This document shows positions 18,756 through 30,580 of a DNA stretch of 64,000 nucleotides, piece after piece (the first letter of the stretch is position 1; each line of letters begins with the position of its first letter). Below the pieces are notes generated by a model. That model ran no database searches, was not told the origin of the DNA, and saw nothing but the letters and a program-made list of their open reading frames with translations. Both the position numbers and the translations under genes were made by a program. Source of the stretch: Sphaerisporangium album (GTDB taxonomy: Bacteria; Actinomycetota; Actinomycetes; Streptosporangiales; Streptosporangiaceae); contig NZ_QOIL01000006.1 in NCBI RefSeq assembly GCF_003323745.1, positions 248,001-312,000 on the forward strand, in the 5' to 3' direction.

Positions 18756-19877
18756 GTGGTGAACGGCGAGCCGCAGGAGGACGGGCCGAGCTACGGCATC
18801 GGAGCCGTGGCCCGGCGTCTCGGCGTGCCCGCGCCCACCCTGCGCACCTGGAACCTGCGCTACGGCATCGGCCCGAGCCGGCGCAGCGCGGGCGGTCACC
18901 GGCGCTACGACGCGGCCGACCTGCTACGGCTGGAGGAGATGAACCGCCTGATCAAGGCGGGACTGCCGCCGGCCGAGGCCGCCCACGCGGCCCTCAGCAC
19001 GCCGGCGGCGCTCCTGGAGCCCCCACCGGCACGCGAGCAGGACGCCCCGGCCGCGCCGGGGCCCGCGGACAACCGGGCCGGGCCGGCCGTACCGGGCGCC
19101 GGGGTCGTGCCGGACGCCGGGGTCGTGCCGGACGCCAGGGTCGTGCCGGACGCCAGGGTCGTGCCGGACGCCAGGGTCGTGCCGGACGCCAGGGTCGTGC
19201 CGGACGCCAGGGTCGTGCCGGACGCCGGAGTGGTACCGGGCGCCGGGATCATGCCGGGGGCCGCGGTGGTGCCGAGCGCCGCCGTGCTGGCCCGGGCCGC
19301 GTTCCACCTCGACGCCGAGGCGGTGGCCGAGGGGCTGGAGGCGGCGATCGGCGCGCACGGCGTGGCCTGGATGTGGGAGCGGCTGGCGCTGCCCGTCTTC
19401 GACGCGATCACCCGGCGGCAGGACACCACGGGCGCGGGCGTCGAGATCGAGCATCTCTTCTCCGAGCGGCTGCTGAGCGCGCTGAGCCGGCGGGTCGGAC
19501 GGCCCTCGCGCCCGGGGCATCCCCGCGTCGTCCTGCTGGCCTGCGCGCAGGAGGAGCAGCACAGCCTGCCGGTGTACGCGCTGGCCGCGACGCTGACCAC
19601 CACGCTCGGCCTGGAGACCCGGGTCCTCGGCCCGCGCACGCCCTACGCCGCGCTGGCCGACGCGATGCGCCGCCTCGGCCCGGTCGCGGTCTTCGTCTGG
19701 TCGCAGATCCCGCAGACGGGCGACCCCGCGCCGCTGGGCGCGCTCCCCGCCCTCCGCCCGGCGAGCCGGACGCTCGTGGGCGGTCCCGGCTGGCACGCCG
19801 AGCGGCTTCCCGCCTCCGTCACGCGCGTGTCGTCCCTGCACGACGCCGTGGCCGAGGTCCGCGCGTCCCTCGGCTGA
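18756..19877 (+). CDS. MerR-family regulator with C-terminal cobalamin-binding-like domain (LitR/CarH-like)
   Basis: A 373-residue regulator. Residues ~12-80 are a MerR winged helix (YGIGAVARRLGVPAPTLRTWNLRYG, GGHRRYDAADLLRLEEM). Residues ~116-175 are a run of hexapeptide repeats (VVPDAR-type). The C-terminal ~195 residues are a B12-binding-like module: helical bundle (WMWERLALPVFDAI) then Rossmann-like VVLLACAQEEQHSLPVYAL and TRVLGPRTP. In CarH/LitR photoreceptors the lower cobalamin ligand is His in ExHxxG; here EQHSLP (His269) keeps Glu and His but has Pro in place of Gly, so B12 binding is plausible, not assured. It is divergent from photolyase and upstream of an ECF sigma gene. Start GTG 18756 is chosen for its GGAG; GTG 18759 is equally possible. 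Confidence 0.82.
   Translation: MVNGEPQEDGPSYGIGAVARRLGVPAPTLRTWNLRYGIGPSRRSAGGHRRYDAADLLRLEEMNRLIKAGLPPAEAAHAALSTPAALLEPPPAREQDAPAAPGPADNRAGPAVPGAGVVPDAGVVPDARVVPDARVVPDARVVPDARVVPDARVVPDAGVVPGAGIMPGAAVVPSAAVLARAAFHLDAEAVAEGLEAAIGAHGVAWMWERLALPVFDAITRRQDTTGAGVEIEHLFSERLLSALSRRVGRPSRPGHPRVVLLACAQEEQHSLPVYALAATLTTTLGLETRVLGPRTPYAALADAMRRLGPVAVFVWSQIPQTGDPAPLGALPALRPASRTLVGGPGWHAERLPASVTRVSSLHDAVAEVRASLG
19101..19280 (+). repeat. 18-bp tandem repeat encoding (R/G)VVPDA hexapeptides
   Basis: Ten 18-base units in frame inside the MerR gene: two GVVPDA, five RVVPDA (19137-19226, essentially identical), then three diverged units (GVVPGA, GIMPGA, AVVPSA). The near identity of the central units points to recent expansion by slippage. 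They form a Pro-rich linker between DNA-binding and sensor domains. Confidence 0.9.
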
Positions 19878-20038
19878 ATCCACCGGCCCCGACCGGCCCG
19901 CCTTGGCCGCGGCCCCCTGTGACGGCTGTTCTTCGGACGGCGGGACGGTGTGGCCGCCCTCCGCGATGACTCTTGGCGAAGGCTTGCCTCCCCTTTGGCC
20001 ACTCCGGCTTGCGCCACGCCCGCCCACCCGGCTATGAA

Positions 20039-20057
20039 TAGGTTTTGAGTAGGTTTT
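20039..20057 (+). promoter_or_regulatory. 11-bp-period direct repeat upstream of ECF sigma gene
   Basis: TAGGTTTT occurs at 20039-20046 and 20050-20057, period 11 bases, about 25-40 bases before the sigma ATG and next to a -10-like TATGAA (20033-20038). CarH/CarA-type MerR photoreceptors bind tandem direct repeats with about one helical turn period, so this is a candidate site for the neighbouring MerR protein. The base motif itself is not one I recognise. Confidence 0.4.
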
Positions 20058-20080
20058 CGCCCGCATCCGAGGAGGATCCC

Positions 20081-20605
20081 ATGGCCGGCACGCTGGGCTC
20101 GCGGTTGGCGAGCGGCGACGACGACGCCCTTGAGGAGTGCTACAGGTCCCACTCCTCGCTGGTCACCAGCTACCTGCGCAGGCTCGTGCCCGCGCAGGAG
20201 GTTGAGGATCTGCGGCAGGTGGTCTTCTCGGAGGTGTGGCGCTCGCGGCACCGCTACGACCCCGGCCGCAGCCTGGAGGCGTGGATCCTCGGCATCACGC
20301 GCAAACGCGCCATCGACCACCTGCGAATGCGCGCGCTCACGACCGTCCCCCTGGACAGCGTGGGCGAGCCCAGCGGCGGCGACGGCCGCGACACGGCGGA
20401 CGCGATCGGGCGGCGCGACCAGGTCCAGCGGGCGCTCGCGGTGCTGCCGGGACCGCAGCGCGAGGCGATCGAGCTCGCGTACTACGGCGATCTCACCCAG
20501 CGGGAGATCGCCGAGCGGCTGGACGTCCCCCTGGGCACGGTGAAGGCGCGCACGGCGCGCGGCCTCCACCGACTCTCCACGGTGCTCTCGGCGCTCGCCG
20601 CCTGA
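20081..20605 (+). CDS. ECF-type RNA polymerase sigma factor
   Basis: A 174-residue sigma-70-family protein, start ATG 20081 with GAGGAGG six bases upstream. Region 2 (about 20-85) has LEECYRSHSSLVTSYLRRL, then EVEDLRQVVFSEVWRSRHRYDP and WILGITRKRAIDHLR; region 4 (about 120-170) has LPGPQREAIELAYYGDLTQREIAERLDVPLGTVKART. There is no region 3 and no anti-sigma gene behind it. Its place next to a B12-like MerR regulator and photolyase resembles LitS of streptomycetes, which drives phr and carotenoid genes; no carotenoid genes are in the window. Light dependence is inference. Confidence 0.9.
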   Translation: MAGTLGSRLASGDDDALEECYRSHSSLVTSYLRRLVPAQEVEDLRQVVFSEVWRSRHRYDPGRSLEAWILGITRKRAIDHLRMRALTTVPLDSVGEPSGGDGRDTADAIGRRDQVQRALAVLPGPQREAIELAYYGDLTQREIAERLDVPLGTVKARTARGLHRLSTVLSALAA

Positions 20606-20630
20606 GCGACCGCCCGTGCGGGACCCCCGC

Positions 20631-20720
20631 CATCAGACCGGCGTTCAGACCGGCATCAGACCGGCATCAGACCGGGCGGACGCCCGCCGTCAGACCGTGG
20701 GCCCCGCCGTCAGGCCGGGC
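20631..20720. repeat. Short tandem repeat TCAGACCGG between sigma gene and treZ
   Basis: Four to six copies of CA(T)TCAGACCGG-like units spaced 11-12 bases (from 20631, 20642, 20654, 20665, then diverged copies at about 20689 and 20709), mixed with the palindromic CGGGCGGACGCCCG. It lies between two converging genes and may act as a hairpin-rich terminator. Confidence 0.55.
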
Positions 20721-22434
20721 GGACCACGGCCAGGGAGCGCGGCGGCAGCGTCAGCGAGGCGTCGTGCACGGTGACCTTCTCGTCCGAGGCGAGCAGCACC
20801 TCCGCCACGGCGATCGGCAGCGTGACGGGCGCGCCGCCGAGGTTGGCGGCCACGCGCAGGGAGCCCCGGGTGACGACGATCCAGCGGTCGTCCTCGCTGT
20901 ACTCGGCCGAGACCCGGTCCAGCCGGGGATCGGCGAGGTCGGGGTGTGCCTTACGCAGCGTGATCAGCGCGCGGTACCAGTCGAGCACCTCGCGGTGGCC
21001 CGGCGCGGCGGGTTCGGTCCAGTCGAGCTTCGAGCGGTGGAAGGTGACCTCGTCCTGCGGGTCGGGGGCCGTTCCGGCCCAGTCGTCGTAGCCGAAGCCG
21101 ACGAACTCCCGCTCCCGGCGCTCGCCCTCGCCCTGCGCCAGGTGCGGCTCGACGTGGTCGGTGAAGAACAGGAACGGCGTGCTCGCCGCCCATTCCTCGC
21201 CCATGAACAGCATCGGCGTGAACGGCGAGGTCAGCAGCAGGCCCGCGCCGAGCTTGAGCGCCTCGGCCGGCAGCCGGTCGCCCGCCGCCCGGTTGCCGAT
21301 CTGGTCGTGGTTCTGCACGAAGGCCACGAAGCGGTGGCCCGGGACGCGCAGCCGGTCCACCGGACGCCCGTGCGTGCGCCCCCGGAACGTCGAGAAGGTG
21401 CCGTCGTGGAAGTACGCGCGGGTCAGCACCTTGGCCAGGGCGCTCATCGACCCGAAGTCGCCGTAGTAGCCGTGGCGCTCGCCACTGATCGCCGAGTGCA
21501 GGGCGTGGTGCACGTCGTCGTCCCAGGCGGCGGCCAGGCCGTAGCCGCCGGCCTCGCGCGGGGTGACCAGCCGGGGGTCGTTCATGTCGGCCTCGGCGAT
21601 CAGCGTGAGGGGACGGCCGAGCGCGGCCGACAGCGTGTCCACCTCGACGGCGAGCTCCTCCAGGAAGTGCACGGCCCGCTTGTCGTGGAAGGCGTGCACG
21701 GCGTCCAGCCGCAGGCCGTCGATGTGGAAGTCGCGCAGCCACTGCAGGGCGTTGCCGGCGAAGTAGCGGCGCACCTCGTCCGACTCCTTGCCGTCGAGGT
21801 TGACCGCCTGCCCCCAGAAGGACGACGCCGAGTCGTGGAAGTAGGGCCCGAACTGGGCGAGGAAGTTCCCCGAGGGGCCGAGGTGGTTGTAGACGACGTC
21901 CAGCAGCACGCCGATGCCCGCGCGGTGGCAGGCGTCCACGAACCGCTTCAGCCCGTCCGGGCCGCCGTACTCCTCGTGCACCGCGTACAGGTCGACCCCG
22001 TCGTACCCCCAGTTGTGGCGGCCGGGGACGGGCGGGACCGGCATCAGCTCGACGAAGCCGACGCCGAGCTCCACCAGGTGCTCCAGCTTGCCCGCGGCCG
22101 CGTCGAACGTGCCCTCCTGGGTGAACGTGCCGACGTGCAGTTCGTAGATCACCGAGCCGGGCAGGGCGCGCCCGCGCCAGTCCTGGTCGTTCCAGACGTA
22201 CCGGTCGTGGTCGTAGACGCGGCTCGGGCCGAACACGCCGTACGGCTGCCGCCGCGTCCTCGGGTCGGGGAACGCCTCGCCGCCGTCGACGCTGAACGCG
22301 TAGTCGGTGTCGTGCGCGGCGCCGGGCACCTCCGCCGTCCACCAGCCGCCGGGGCCGCGGACCATCTCGTGCCGCTCGGCCTTGTCGATCTCCACCTCGA
22401 CACGGCCGGCCGTCGGTGCCCAGACCTCGAACAT
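20710..22434 (-). CDS. treZ: Maltooligosyltrehalose trehalohydrolase, GH13
   Basis: A 574-residue cytoplasmic hydrolase that releases trehalose from maltooligosyltrehalose (EC 3.2.1.141), the last step of the TreY-TreZ route. A short N-terminal CBM48-like domain (FEVWAPTAGRVEVEI) precedes the (beta/alpha)8 domain with GVGFVELMPV, LLDVVYNHLG, nucleophile Asp in IDGLRLDAVHAF, acid Glu in LIAEADMNDPR and FVQNHDQIGNR. It is the last gene of glgX-treY-treZ, starting 34 bases after the treY stop. Confidence 0.96.
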   Translation of the reverse strand: MFEVWAPTAGRVEVEIDKAERHEMVRGPGGWWTAEVPGAAHDTDYAFSVDGGEAFPDPRTRRQPYGVFGPSRVYDHDRYVWNDQDWRGRALPGSVIYELHVGTFTQEGTFDAAAGKLEHLVELGVGFVELMPVPPVPGRHNWGYDGVDLYAVHEEYGGPDGLKRFVDACHRAGIGVLLDVVYNHLGPSGNFLAQFGPYFHDSASSFWGQAVNLDGKESDEVRRYFAGNALQWLRDFHIDGLRLDAVHAFHDKRAVHFLEELAVEVDTLSAALGRPLTLIAEADMNDPRLVTPREAGGYGLAAAWDDDVHHALHSAISGERHGYYGDFGSMSALAKVLTRAYFHDGTFSTFRGRTHGRPVDRLRVPGHRFVAFVQNHDQIGNRAAGDRLPAEALKLGAGLLLTSPFTPMLFMGEEWAASTPFLFFTDHVEPHLAQGEGERREREFVGFGYDDWAGTAPDPQDEVTFHRSKLDWTEPAAPGHREVLDWYRALITLRKAHPDLADPRLDRVSAEYSEDDRWIVVTRGSLRVAANLGGAPVTLPIAVAEVLLASDEKVTVHDASLTLPPRSLAVVRPA

Positions 22435-22468
22435 GTTCCTCCCGCCGTCAAAAGGGAAAGCGCGCGAT

Positions 22469-24721
22469 CTACTCTCTTTCCAGCAGGGCCACGGGATAAC
22501 GCGCCAGCAGGTGAGCGTACGGGATGCGTCCGGTGTGCGGGACGCCGGTGAGGACGTCGCGCCAGCGCCCCCGCGGCAGGCCGATCGGCTCGCAGCCCCA
22601 GCCGCCGCGCCGCTCCAGCCCCGCGGGCAAGCGGGTGGCCACCACCACGGCGCGGTCTCCCCGGGCGAACGCGACGGCGTGCTCGGAGCCGGGCCCGTCC
22701 TCGCCGGTGTCCAGCGGGACGTACGGCAGGTCGGGGCCGAGCCTGGCGCGCAACCGAAGCGCCGACCGGGTGACCAGCAGCTTGGCGGCGTCCCAGCTGT
22801 CGCCCCCCTGGGAGGCGAGCAGCGAGCGCCGGTAGGCGTAGTCGACCGGGCGCCGGTTGTCCGGATCGACGAGCGAGAAGTCGGTGGTCTCGCAGCCCTG
22901 GTAGACGTCGGGGACGCCCGGCATCATGAGCTGGACGAGCTTCTGGCCGAGGGAGTTGCACCGCGCGTACCGGTCGAGCCGCTCGGTGAACGCCGCGACC
23001 GAGGGCCCGCACACCTCGATCGCCCGAGCCGCGAAGTCGCGGACGCCCTGCTCGTAGGCCGGGTCGGGGTTCATCCACGAGATCGAGGTCTTGGCCTCGC
23101 GCGCGGCCTTGGCCAGGTAGTCGGCGAAGCGCTCCGTGCTGATCGGCCAGGCGGCCATGAGGTTCTGCCAGGCGAGGTAGTCGAGCTTGGGGTCGAAGGA
23201 CACCTGGGACGACCACTCGGCGACCGCGTCCGCCCACTCGGCGGGCAGCTCCGACAGGACGGCCAGGCGCGCCCGCACGTCCTCGGACCGCTTGGTGTCG
23301 TGCGTCGAGAGCGTGGTCATGGTGTACGGCGCCATGCCCTCGCAGTAGCGGTGGAACCGCTCGGGGGTCACGCCGAACCGGTCGGGCTCGCCGCCGACCT
23401 CGTTGAGGCAGGCCAGCGGGTACCAGCGGTACAGGGCGGTGTCCTCGACGCCCTTGGCCATGACCGGCCCGCAGGTCTGCTGGAAGCGGGTGACCGTCTC
23501 GGGCGGGCCGTACAGGACCAGGTCGGCGGCCTTGGCGACGGCCTCAGGCTCGGCGCGCGGCGAGGCGGCCTCGACGGCCGCGCGGATCAGCCGCAGCGTC
23601 TCCTCCGGGGGCTCCTCCCCGGGCACGGCGTACGCGCGGTAGACGGGCATCGCGGCGAGCAGCTCGACCATCGCCTCGCGCAGCTCGGGCACGTCCCGAG
23701 TGAGGCGGTCGACCTCGCCGGTGAAGAACTCGGCCAGGACCTGCTTCTTCGCCTCGTAGCGGACGGTCTCGTAGTCGGCGGGGAAGCCGGTGTGCCGGAC
23801 GAAGGCGTCCAGCAGCGGCCCCTCCCCCGCGGGGTCCACGAACAGCCGGGTCACCATGTTCAGCGCGTCGTAGCCGGTGGTGCCGTCGCACGCCCAGTCG
23901 TCCGGCAGCCGCTCGTCCTCGATGAGGATCTTCTCGGCGACCGTCCACACCGGGGCGCGCTCGCGCAGGCGGGCGAGGTAGCCGCGCGGGTCGGCCAGCC
24001 CGTCGGGGTGGTCGACCCGCAGGCCGGTGACCAGGCCCTCGGCCACCAGCCGCAGGATCACCTCGTGCGTGGCCTCGAACACCTCCGGGTCCTCGGCGCG
24101 CAGCCCGATCAGCGAGCACACGTCGAAGAACCGGCGGTACCCCGGGGCCTCCCGCCAGGACGCCAGCCGGTAGTACTGGTCGGCGAGCCGCCCGTCCCCG
24201 CCGGGGCGCAGCGGGAACGCGTGGTCGTGGTAGCGCAGCACGCCGCCGTCCGCGACCACCTCGGTCTCGGGGTCGGCGTCGGAGGCGAGGACGGGCATCG
24301 CCATCTTGCCGTCGGCCCAGTCGATGTCGAACCACCGCGCCGAGGCGGCCCCCGGCCCGTCGCGCAGCACGTCCCACAACTGCGCGTTCCCCGACTCGGG
24401 GACCGGGATGGTCATGTGGTTCGGCACGATGTCGGCCACGATCGGCAGGCCCCGGGAGGCCAGCTCGCGCAGCCCCGCGAGGCCCCCGAACTCCTCCCGG
24501 ACGCGCGAGTGGTCGGTGACGTCGTACCCGTGCTGCGACGACGGCACCGCCTGCAGGATCGGCGACAGGTACAGGTGGCTCACGCCGAGCTCGGCGAGGT
24601 ACCCCGCGAGCTCGGCGGCCTCCGCGAACCCGAACGCCGGGGTGAGCTGCAGTCGGTACGTCGCCGTGGGCGCCCCCTTGGCCGACCCTGCGCGCTGGGG
24701 GGGCTTCACGGATTCGGTCAC
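22469..24721 (-). CDS. treY: Maltooligosyltrehalose synthase, GH13
   Basis: A 750-residue cytoplasmic enzyme that turns the reducing-end alpha-1,4 bond of maltodextrins into the alpha,alpha-1,1 bond of trehalose (EC 5.4.99.15). Motifs: [12 protein letters not shown] at the start, [20 protein letters not shown], nucleophile Asp in [10 protein letters not shown], acid Glu in [25 protein letters not shown] and [11 protein letters not shown]. Length is close to the usual ~750-800. It is the middle gene of the operon, 37 bases after glgX. Together with TreZ it makes trehalose from the linear chains released by GlgX. Confidence 0.96.
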   Translation of the reverse strand: MTESVKPPQRAGSAKGAPTATYRLQLTPAFGFAEAAELAGYLAELGVSHLYLSPILQAVPSSQHGYDVTDHSRVREEFGGLAGLRELASRGLPIVADIVPNHMTIPVPESGNAQLWDVLRDGPGAASARWFDIDWADGKMAMPVLASDADPETEVVADGGVLRYHDHAFPLRPGGDGRLADQYYRLASWREAPGYRRFFDVCSLIGLRAEDPEVFEATHEVILRLVAEGLVTGLRVDHPDGLADPRGYLARLRERAPVWTVAEKILIEDERLPDDWACDGTTGYDALNMVTRLFVDPAGEGPLLDAFVRHTGFPADYETVRYEAKKQVLAEFFTGEVDRLTRDVPELREAMVELLAAMPVYRAYAVPGEEPPEETLRLIRAAVEAASPRAEPEAVAKAADLVLYGPPETVTRFQQTCGPVMAKGVEDTALYRWYPLACLNEVGGEPDRFGVTPERFHRYCEGMAPYTMTTLSTHDTKRSEDVRARLAVLSELPAEWADAVAEWSSQVSFDPKLDYLAWQNLMAAWPISTERFADYLAKAAREAKTSISWMNPDPAYEQGVRDFAARAIEVCGPSVAAFTERLDRYARCNSLGQKLVQLMMPGVPDVYQGCETTDFSLVDPDNRRPVDYAYRRSLLASQGGDSWDAAKLLVTRSALRLRARLGPDLPYVPLDTGEDGPGSEHAVAFARGDRAVVVATRLPAGLERRGGWGCEPIGLPRGRWRDVLTGVPHTGRIPYAHLLARYPVALLERE

Positions 24722-24758
24722 GTCATTCCTTCCGGGGTCTCTGGCGGACGCGGGCCGG

Positions 24759-26864
<2,106 letters not shown>

Positions 26865-27114
26865 GTCACCACCCGGATAGGGATTTGCCCCCATGTTCCC
26901 CGACCATGCGCGGGCGCGCAGCCGTGTGCGCGGATCACTTGCCTGAGACCGACGTTGTGCACTTCTGCCCGAGCACCCTTCCGGAACGGAGCCCCACGGC
27001 GACGGCGCACCTCGGCGACGTCCGCGGCCCGTTCCCGCGACCGGGCCGCCCATGTCAGGCTACTCGACCGGCCCCTATCCGGCCTCCCCGGACACCCGCG
27101 CGGTAACAGAATGG

Positions 27115-30100
27115 TCACATAGGGCGATCGGCGCCGCTCCGCGCCCCGGCGGCCTCGTCCGGAGCGGCGTCGCCGGTGATCCCGGCGAGCAGGGCGCGCG
27201 CGGGCGCCTCGTACACCACCGCGCCCGTCCTTCGCGCGAAGTCCAGCGCCTCGCGCAGGTGCCGCCCGGCCGAGGCGTGGTCCCCGAGCGCGAGGGCGAG
27301 CCGCCCGAGGCACAGCTCGGCCAGCGACCAGCCGATGACGCCCTCCTTGCCCTCCAGGCGGTCGCGCAGCGCGCGGGAGGCGGCGGCGTCCCCCGTGGCC
27401 AGGCACAGCTCGCTCAGCGCGTCGAGGACGAAACGGTAGAACAGGTCATGGCGGACGGCGGCGAACCCGTCCGCGGCCAGTTCCGCGAGCGTCGCGCGCA
27501 CCTCCCCTGTGTCGCGGGCCAGGTCGAGCGAACCCAGGTCGAGCAGGGCCAGGCAGCGCACGAGCCGCCAGCTCAGGTCGTCCGGCCGTTCGGCGAGAGT
27601 CCGTACGGCCAGGTCGAGCGCGTCCGCCGGCCGGCCGCGCAGCCGCAGCACCAGCGCCTCGAACAGCCGTGCCCGCGCGTCGGGGTCGCCCCGGCCGAGC
27701 GCGCCCTCGGGGTGGGCGAGCGCGGACTCCCCCGCCGCGGCCAGCGCCTCGTCGAAACGGCCGCGCAGGTAGGCGGTGACGGCCGTCTGCCAGGCGGCGA
27801 GGCCCAGCATGGCGGGCTGGCGCAGCCGCCGTGCGGTCTGCCGCAGCCAGGCCAGCACCGCCTCGGCGCCGTCGAAGTCGCCCCGCCAGAGCCGGGCGAT
27901 GCAGTCGGCCTCGCGTCCGAGCCACTCGTACGGCAGGTCGCCGGTCCCGGCCCCCAGCTCGACGATCTCGTCGATGAGGGCCTGGCGCGCGGGCGGGTCG
28001 CCGTCGCCGCGCGACACGATCTCCTGGGCGACCAGCGCCCGCAGCAGCGCCCGCCCGTCTCCCGCCTCCCTGGCCTCGCGGACGGCCCGCGCGGCCAGGG
28101 CGCCGCTCTCTCCGTGGCCGCGCCCGTAGTACCCGGCCACGGCCAGCGCGGCCCGCAGCTGCGGCGCCCAGGAGGAGCCGGCGGGCGCGGCGTCCAGCAC
28201 CCGTTCCAGGCGCGCGGTGAAGCCGCCGAGCCCGGACCACTCCTCGTAGGTCAGCCAGTAGATGAGGTCGGACAGGCCGAGGGCCGCGCGGGCGAGCCTG
28301 TCGGCGTCGCCCAGCCGTTCGGCGATCTCGGCGGCCTCGTCCAGCGTGACGCGCACGGCCGTGCTCATCCCCGCCACGGCCTGGGCCTCCGCCAGCTCCA
28401 GCAGCAGGTCGCAGCGCAGCCGTGGGTCGTCCACCGGGAGCCGCCGGGTCAGCCGGACGGCGTGCTCCAGGTGCTCGGCCGCGTCCTCGTAGGCGAACTG
28501 GCCCATGGCGTGCGCCGCCGCCCGGCGGGAGTACCGGACGGCCTCGGCGGCCATCCCCGCGAGCACCACCCCCTCCCGCGCGTGGTGGGCGATCTCGGCC
28601 GGGGTCGCGTCGCCGCGCCGCTCCAGCACCGCCGCCACCCTGGCGTGCAGCCGCCGCCTGCGCATGGGCGCCAGCCCGGCGCGCAACACGTCCCGGACGA
28701 TGTCGTGCACGAAGCGGTACGCCACCGGCGGCCCGGGGCTCTCGGCGAGCAGACGCGCCTGGACGGCCGCGTCCAGCACGTCCAGCACGTGCTCGCGGGG
28801 CACGTCCACGCGGTCGGCGAGCACGTCGAGCAGCACCTCCAGACCGGCCTCGCGGCCGAGCAGCGCGGCGGCGGTCAGCACGACGCCGGTGTGCTCGGGC
28901 AGCGCGCCGATCCTGCCCATCACGACGTCGGAGACGGCCTCGGGGGCGGGGGCGCCGTCGTCCAGGCGCACGACCTCGCCGAGGAAGAACGGGTTGCCGT
29001 CGGTCAGCCTGGCCATCTCGCCGGCGAGGGCGGGGTCGGCCCCGGCGCGGCCGAGGTACTCGGCGATGGCGTCCTCGCGCAGGCCGCGCAGCGTGACGCG
29101 GCGGACGTGCGGCAGCCGCATGAGCTCGGCGAGCGGCCTCGCCAGCGCCTGAGCGGCCTCGGTGTCGCGGTAGGTCGCCACGACGGTGAGCCCCGGGCAC
29201 GACCGGGTGGTGGCCAGGAAGGACAGCAGGCCGAGGGAGGAGGGGTCGGCCCACTGGAGGTCGTCCAGCACCACCAGTGGACGGTCGTGCTCGTTCAGCA
29301 GCCGCGCGACCGCCTCGTACAGCGTGACGCCCCGCGCCGCGCCCGCGAGCTGCGCCAGCTCGCCGTCACGGCCGGTCAGCTCGCGCACGGCCTGCGCCCA
29401 CGGCCAGAACGGCGGGGCGCCGCTGCCGTCCCAGCACCGGCCGAACGCCACCGCGCGCCCGGCGGCCCCGGCCGTGCGCGCGGCCTGCTCGGCGAGGCTG
29501 GTCTTGCCGATGCCCGGCTCCCCCGCGACCAGAACGACCCGGTGGCCGGGGTCGGACACGGCCTCGGCCAGCAGCGCCGACTCGCGCTCCCGGCCGAGCA
29601 GCGGGGACGTCGCCGGTGCGGGCGAGGCGGCCCGCACGGTGGCGGTGGTCCTCGGGGTGAGGGCCGGGTCCTGGGCGAGAATGGCGCGTTCCATGGCCTG
29701 CGAGGGCGGGTCGGGGTCCAGGCCGAGCTCGTCCACCAGCAGCCGCCTGCCCTCGGCCAGCATCGCCAGCGCGTCGGCCTGCCGTCCCGCCTGGTACAGC
29801 GCGTGCGCGGCCAGGCGGCGGGTCCGCTCGCGCAGCGGCGCCGCCGCGACCAGCCGGGTCAGCTCGGGCGCCAGCGCGGCCCCGAGGCCCAGCCCGAGGT
29901 CCGCCTCGGCGGCGTCCTCGACCAGCGTCAGCCGCATCTCGCCGAGGTGGGCGATCTCGTCGCGCGCCCAGGGGTCGTCCTCGAAGCCGGAAAGAGGGTC
30001 GCCGCGCCACTCGGCGAGGGCGCCGCGCAGCTCGCGCCCGGCGGCGGGCAGGTCGCCGCGCGCGAGCAGCCGGGCTCCCTCGGCGGCGCGCGAGCGGGCC

Positions 30101-30417
30101 CGGCCGAGGTCCACGGTGTGCGCCGGCACCTCCAGGGCGTAGCCGCCGGGCCTGCTCACCAGGATGGTCGGCGGCACGGCCCGCGGGCGTCCGGGTTCGA
30201 AGACGCGGCGCAGCTTGGAGACGTACGCCTGCACGGTGTTGAGCGCGCCCGGCGGCGGGCCGTCCTCCCAGATGGCGTCGATGAGCCTGCCGGGGCTCAC
30301 CGGCCGCGGCGCGGCGAGCAGGCACAGCGCGAGGACGGACCGCTGCTGGTGCGGCCCGAGCTCCAGGGGCTCGCCGCCGCCGATGACGCATACGGGACCG
30401 AGTAGGCGGAACTCCAC
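27115..30417 (-). CDS. SARP-type transcriptional activator with AAA/STAND ATPase (AfsR/RedD-BTAD family)
   Basis: A 1100-residue regulator. Residues 1-~95 are an OmpR-type winged helix (LLGPVCVIGGGEPLELGP, TVQAYVSKLRRVF), ~95-245 the BTAD domain (VDLGRARSRAAEGARLL, LVDELGLDP), ~272-500 an AAA_16 ATPase with Walker A GEPGIGKTS (299-307) and Walker B LVVLDDLQWAD (381-391), and the rest TPR-like alpha-helical repeats. Proteins of this size and layout activate secondary metabolism or catabolic genes on nucleotide- and ligand-controlled assembly. The start is GTG 30417. It lies just upstream of glgX-treY-treZ on the same strand and downstream of the GH8 gene terminator. Its target is unknown; the sugar genes on both sides are natural candidates. 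Confidence 0.9.
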   Translation of the reverse strand: MEFRLLGPVCVIGGGEPLELGPHQQRSVLALCLLAAPRPVSPGRLIDAIWEDGPPPGALNTVQAYVSKLRRVFEPGRPRAVPPTILVSRPGGYALEVPAHTVDLGRARSRAAEGARLLARGDLPAAGRELRGALAEWRGDPLSGFEDDPWARDEIAHLGEMRLTLVEDAAEADLGLGLGAALAPELTRLVAAAPLRERTRRLAAHALYQAGRQADALAMLAEGRRLLVDELGLDPDPPSQAMERAILAQDPALTPRTTATVRAASPAPATSPLLGRERESALLAEAVSDPGHRVVLVAGEPGIGKTSLAEQAARTAGAAGRAVAFGRCWDGSGAPPFWPWAQAVRELTGRDGELAQLAGAARGVTLYEAVARLLNEHDRPLVVLDDLQWADPSSLGLLSFLATTRSCPGLTVVATYRDTEAAQALARPLAELMRLPHVRRVTLRGLREDAIAEYLGRAGADPALAGEMARLTDGNPFFLGEVVRLDDGAPAPEAVSDVVMGRIGALPEHTGVVLTAAALLGREAGLEVLLDVLADRVDVPREHVLDVLDAAVQARLLAESPGPPVAYRFVHDIVRDVLRAGLAPMRRRRLHARVAAVLERRGDATPAEIAHHAREGVVLAGMAAEAVRYSRRAAAHAMGQFAYEDAAEHLEHAVRLTRRLPVDDPRLRCDLLLELAEAQAVAGMSTAVRVTLDEAAEIAERLGDADRLARAALGLSDLIYWLTYEEWSGLGGFTARLERVLDAAPAGSSWAPQLRAALAVAGYYGRGHGESGALAARAVREAREAGDGRALLRALVAQEIVSRGDGDPPARQALIDEIVELGAGTGDLPYEWLGREADCIARLWRGDFDGAEAVLAWLRQTARRLRQPAMLGLAAWQTAVTAYLRGRFDEALAAAGESALAHPEGALGRGDPDARARLFEALVLRLRGRPADALDLAVRTLAERPDDLSWRLVRCLALLDLGSLDLARDTGEVRATLAELAADGFAAVRHDLFYRFVLDALSELCLATGDAAASRALRDRLEGKEGVIGWSLAELCLGRLALALGDHASAGRHLREALDFARRTGAVVYEAPARALLAGITGDAAPDEAAGARSGADRPM

Positions 30418-30500
30418 GATGCCCCCACGGACGAGCCTGTACGAATGCGCTGATATTACGCGCGGGGGGCTGCCGCGACGCGGTTCCTGCCGTACGCGCG

Positions 30501-30538
30501 GAGAGCCGCCCGGACGCTGAGATCTCCGGGCGGCTCTC
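30501..30538 (-). terminator. Terminator after the GH8 gene
   Basis: Perfect 13-bp stem, GAGAGCCGCCCGG (30501-30513) with CCGGGCGGCTCTC (30526-30538), loop of 12 bases. It lies between the end of the GH8 gene and the start of the SARP gene, both read on the minus strand, so it should isolate the two. Confidence 0.75.
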
Positions 30539-30580
30539 GCCGGGCCGGGGTGGGGACGTCCCCCGGCGCGCGGGTGAGGG

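Noticed and set aside
19101..19280. CRISPR-like array
   Set aside because: The units are directly adjacent 18-mers in frame in a protein gene, without spacers; no cas genes.
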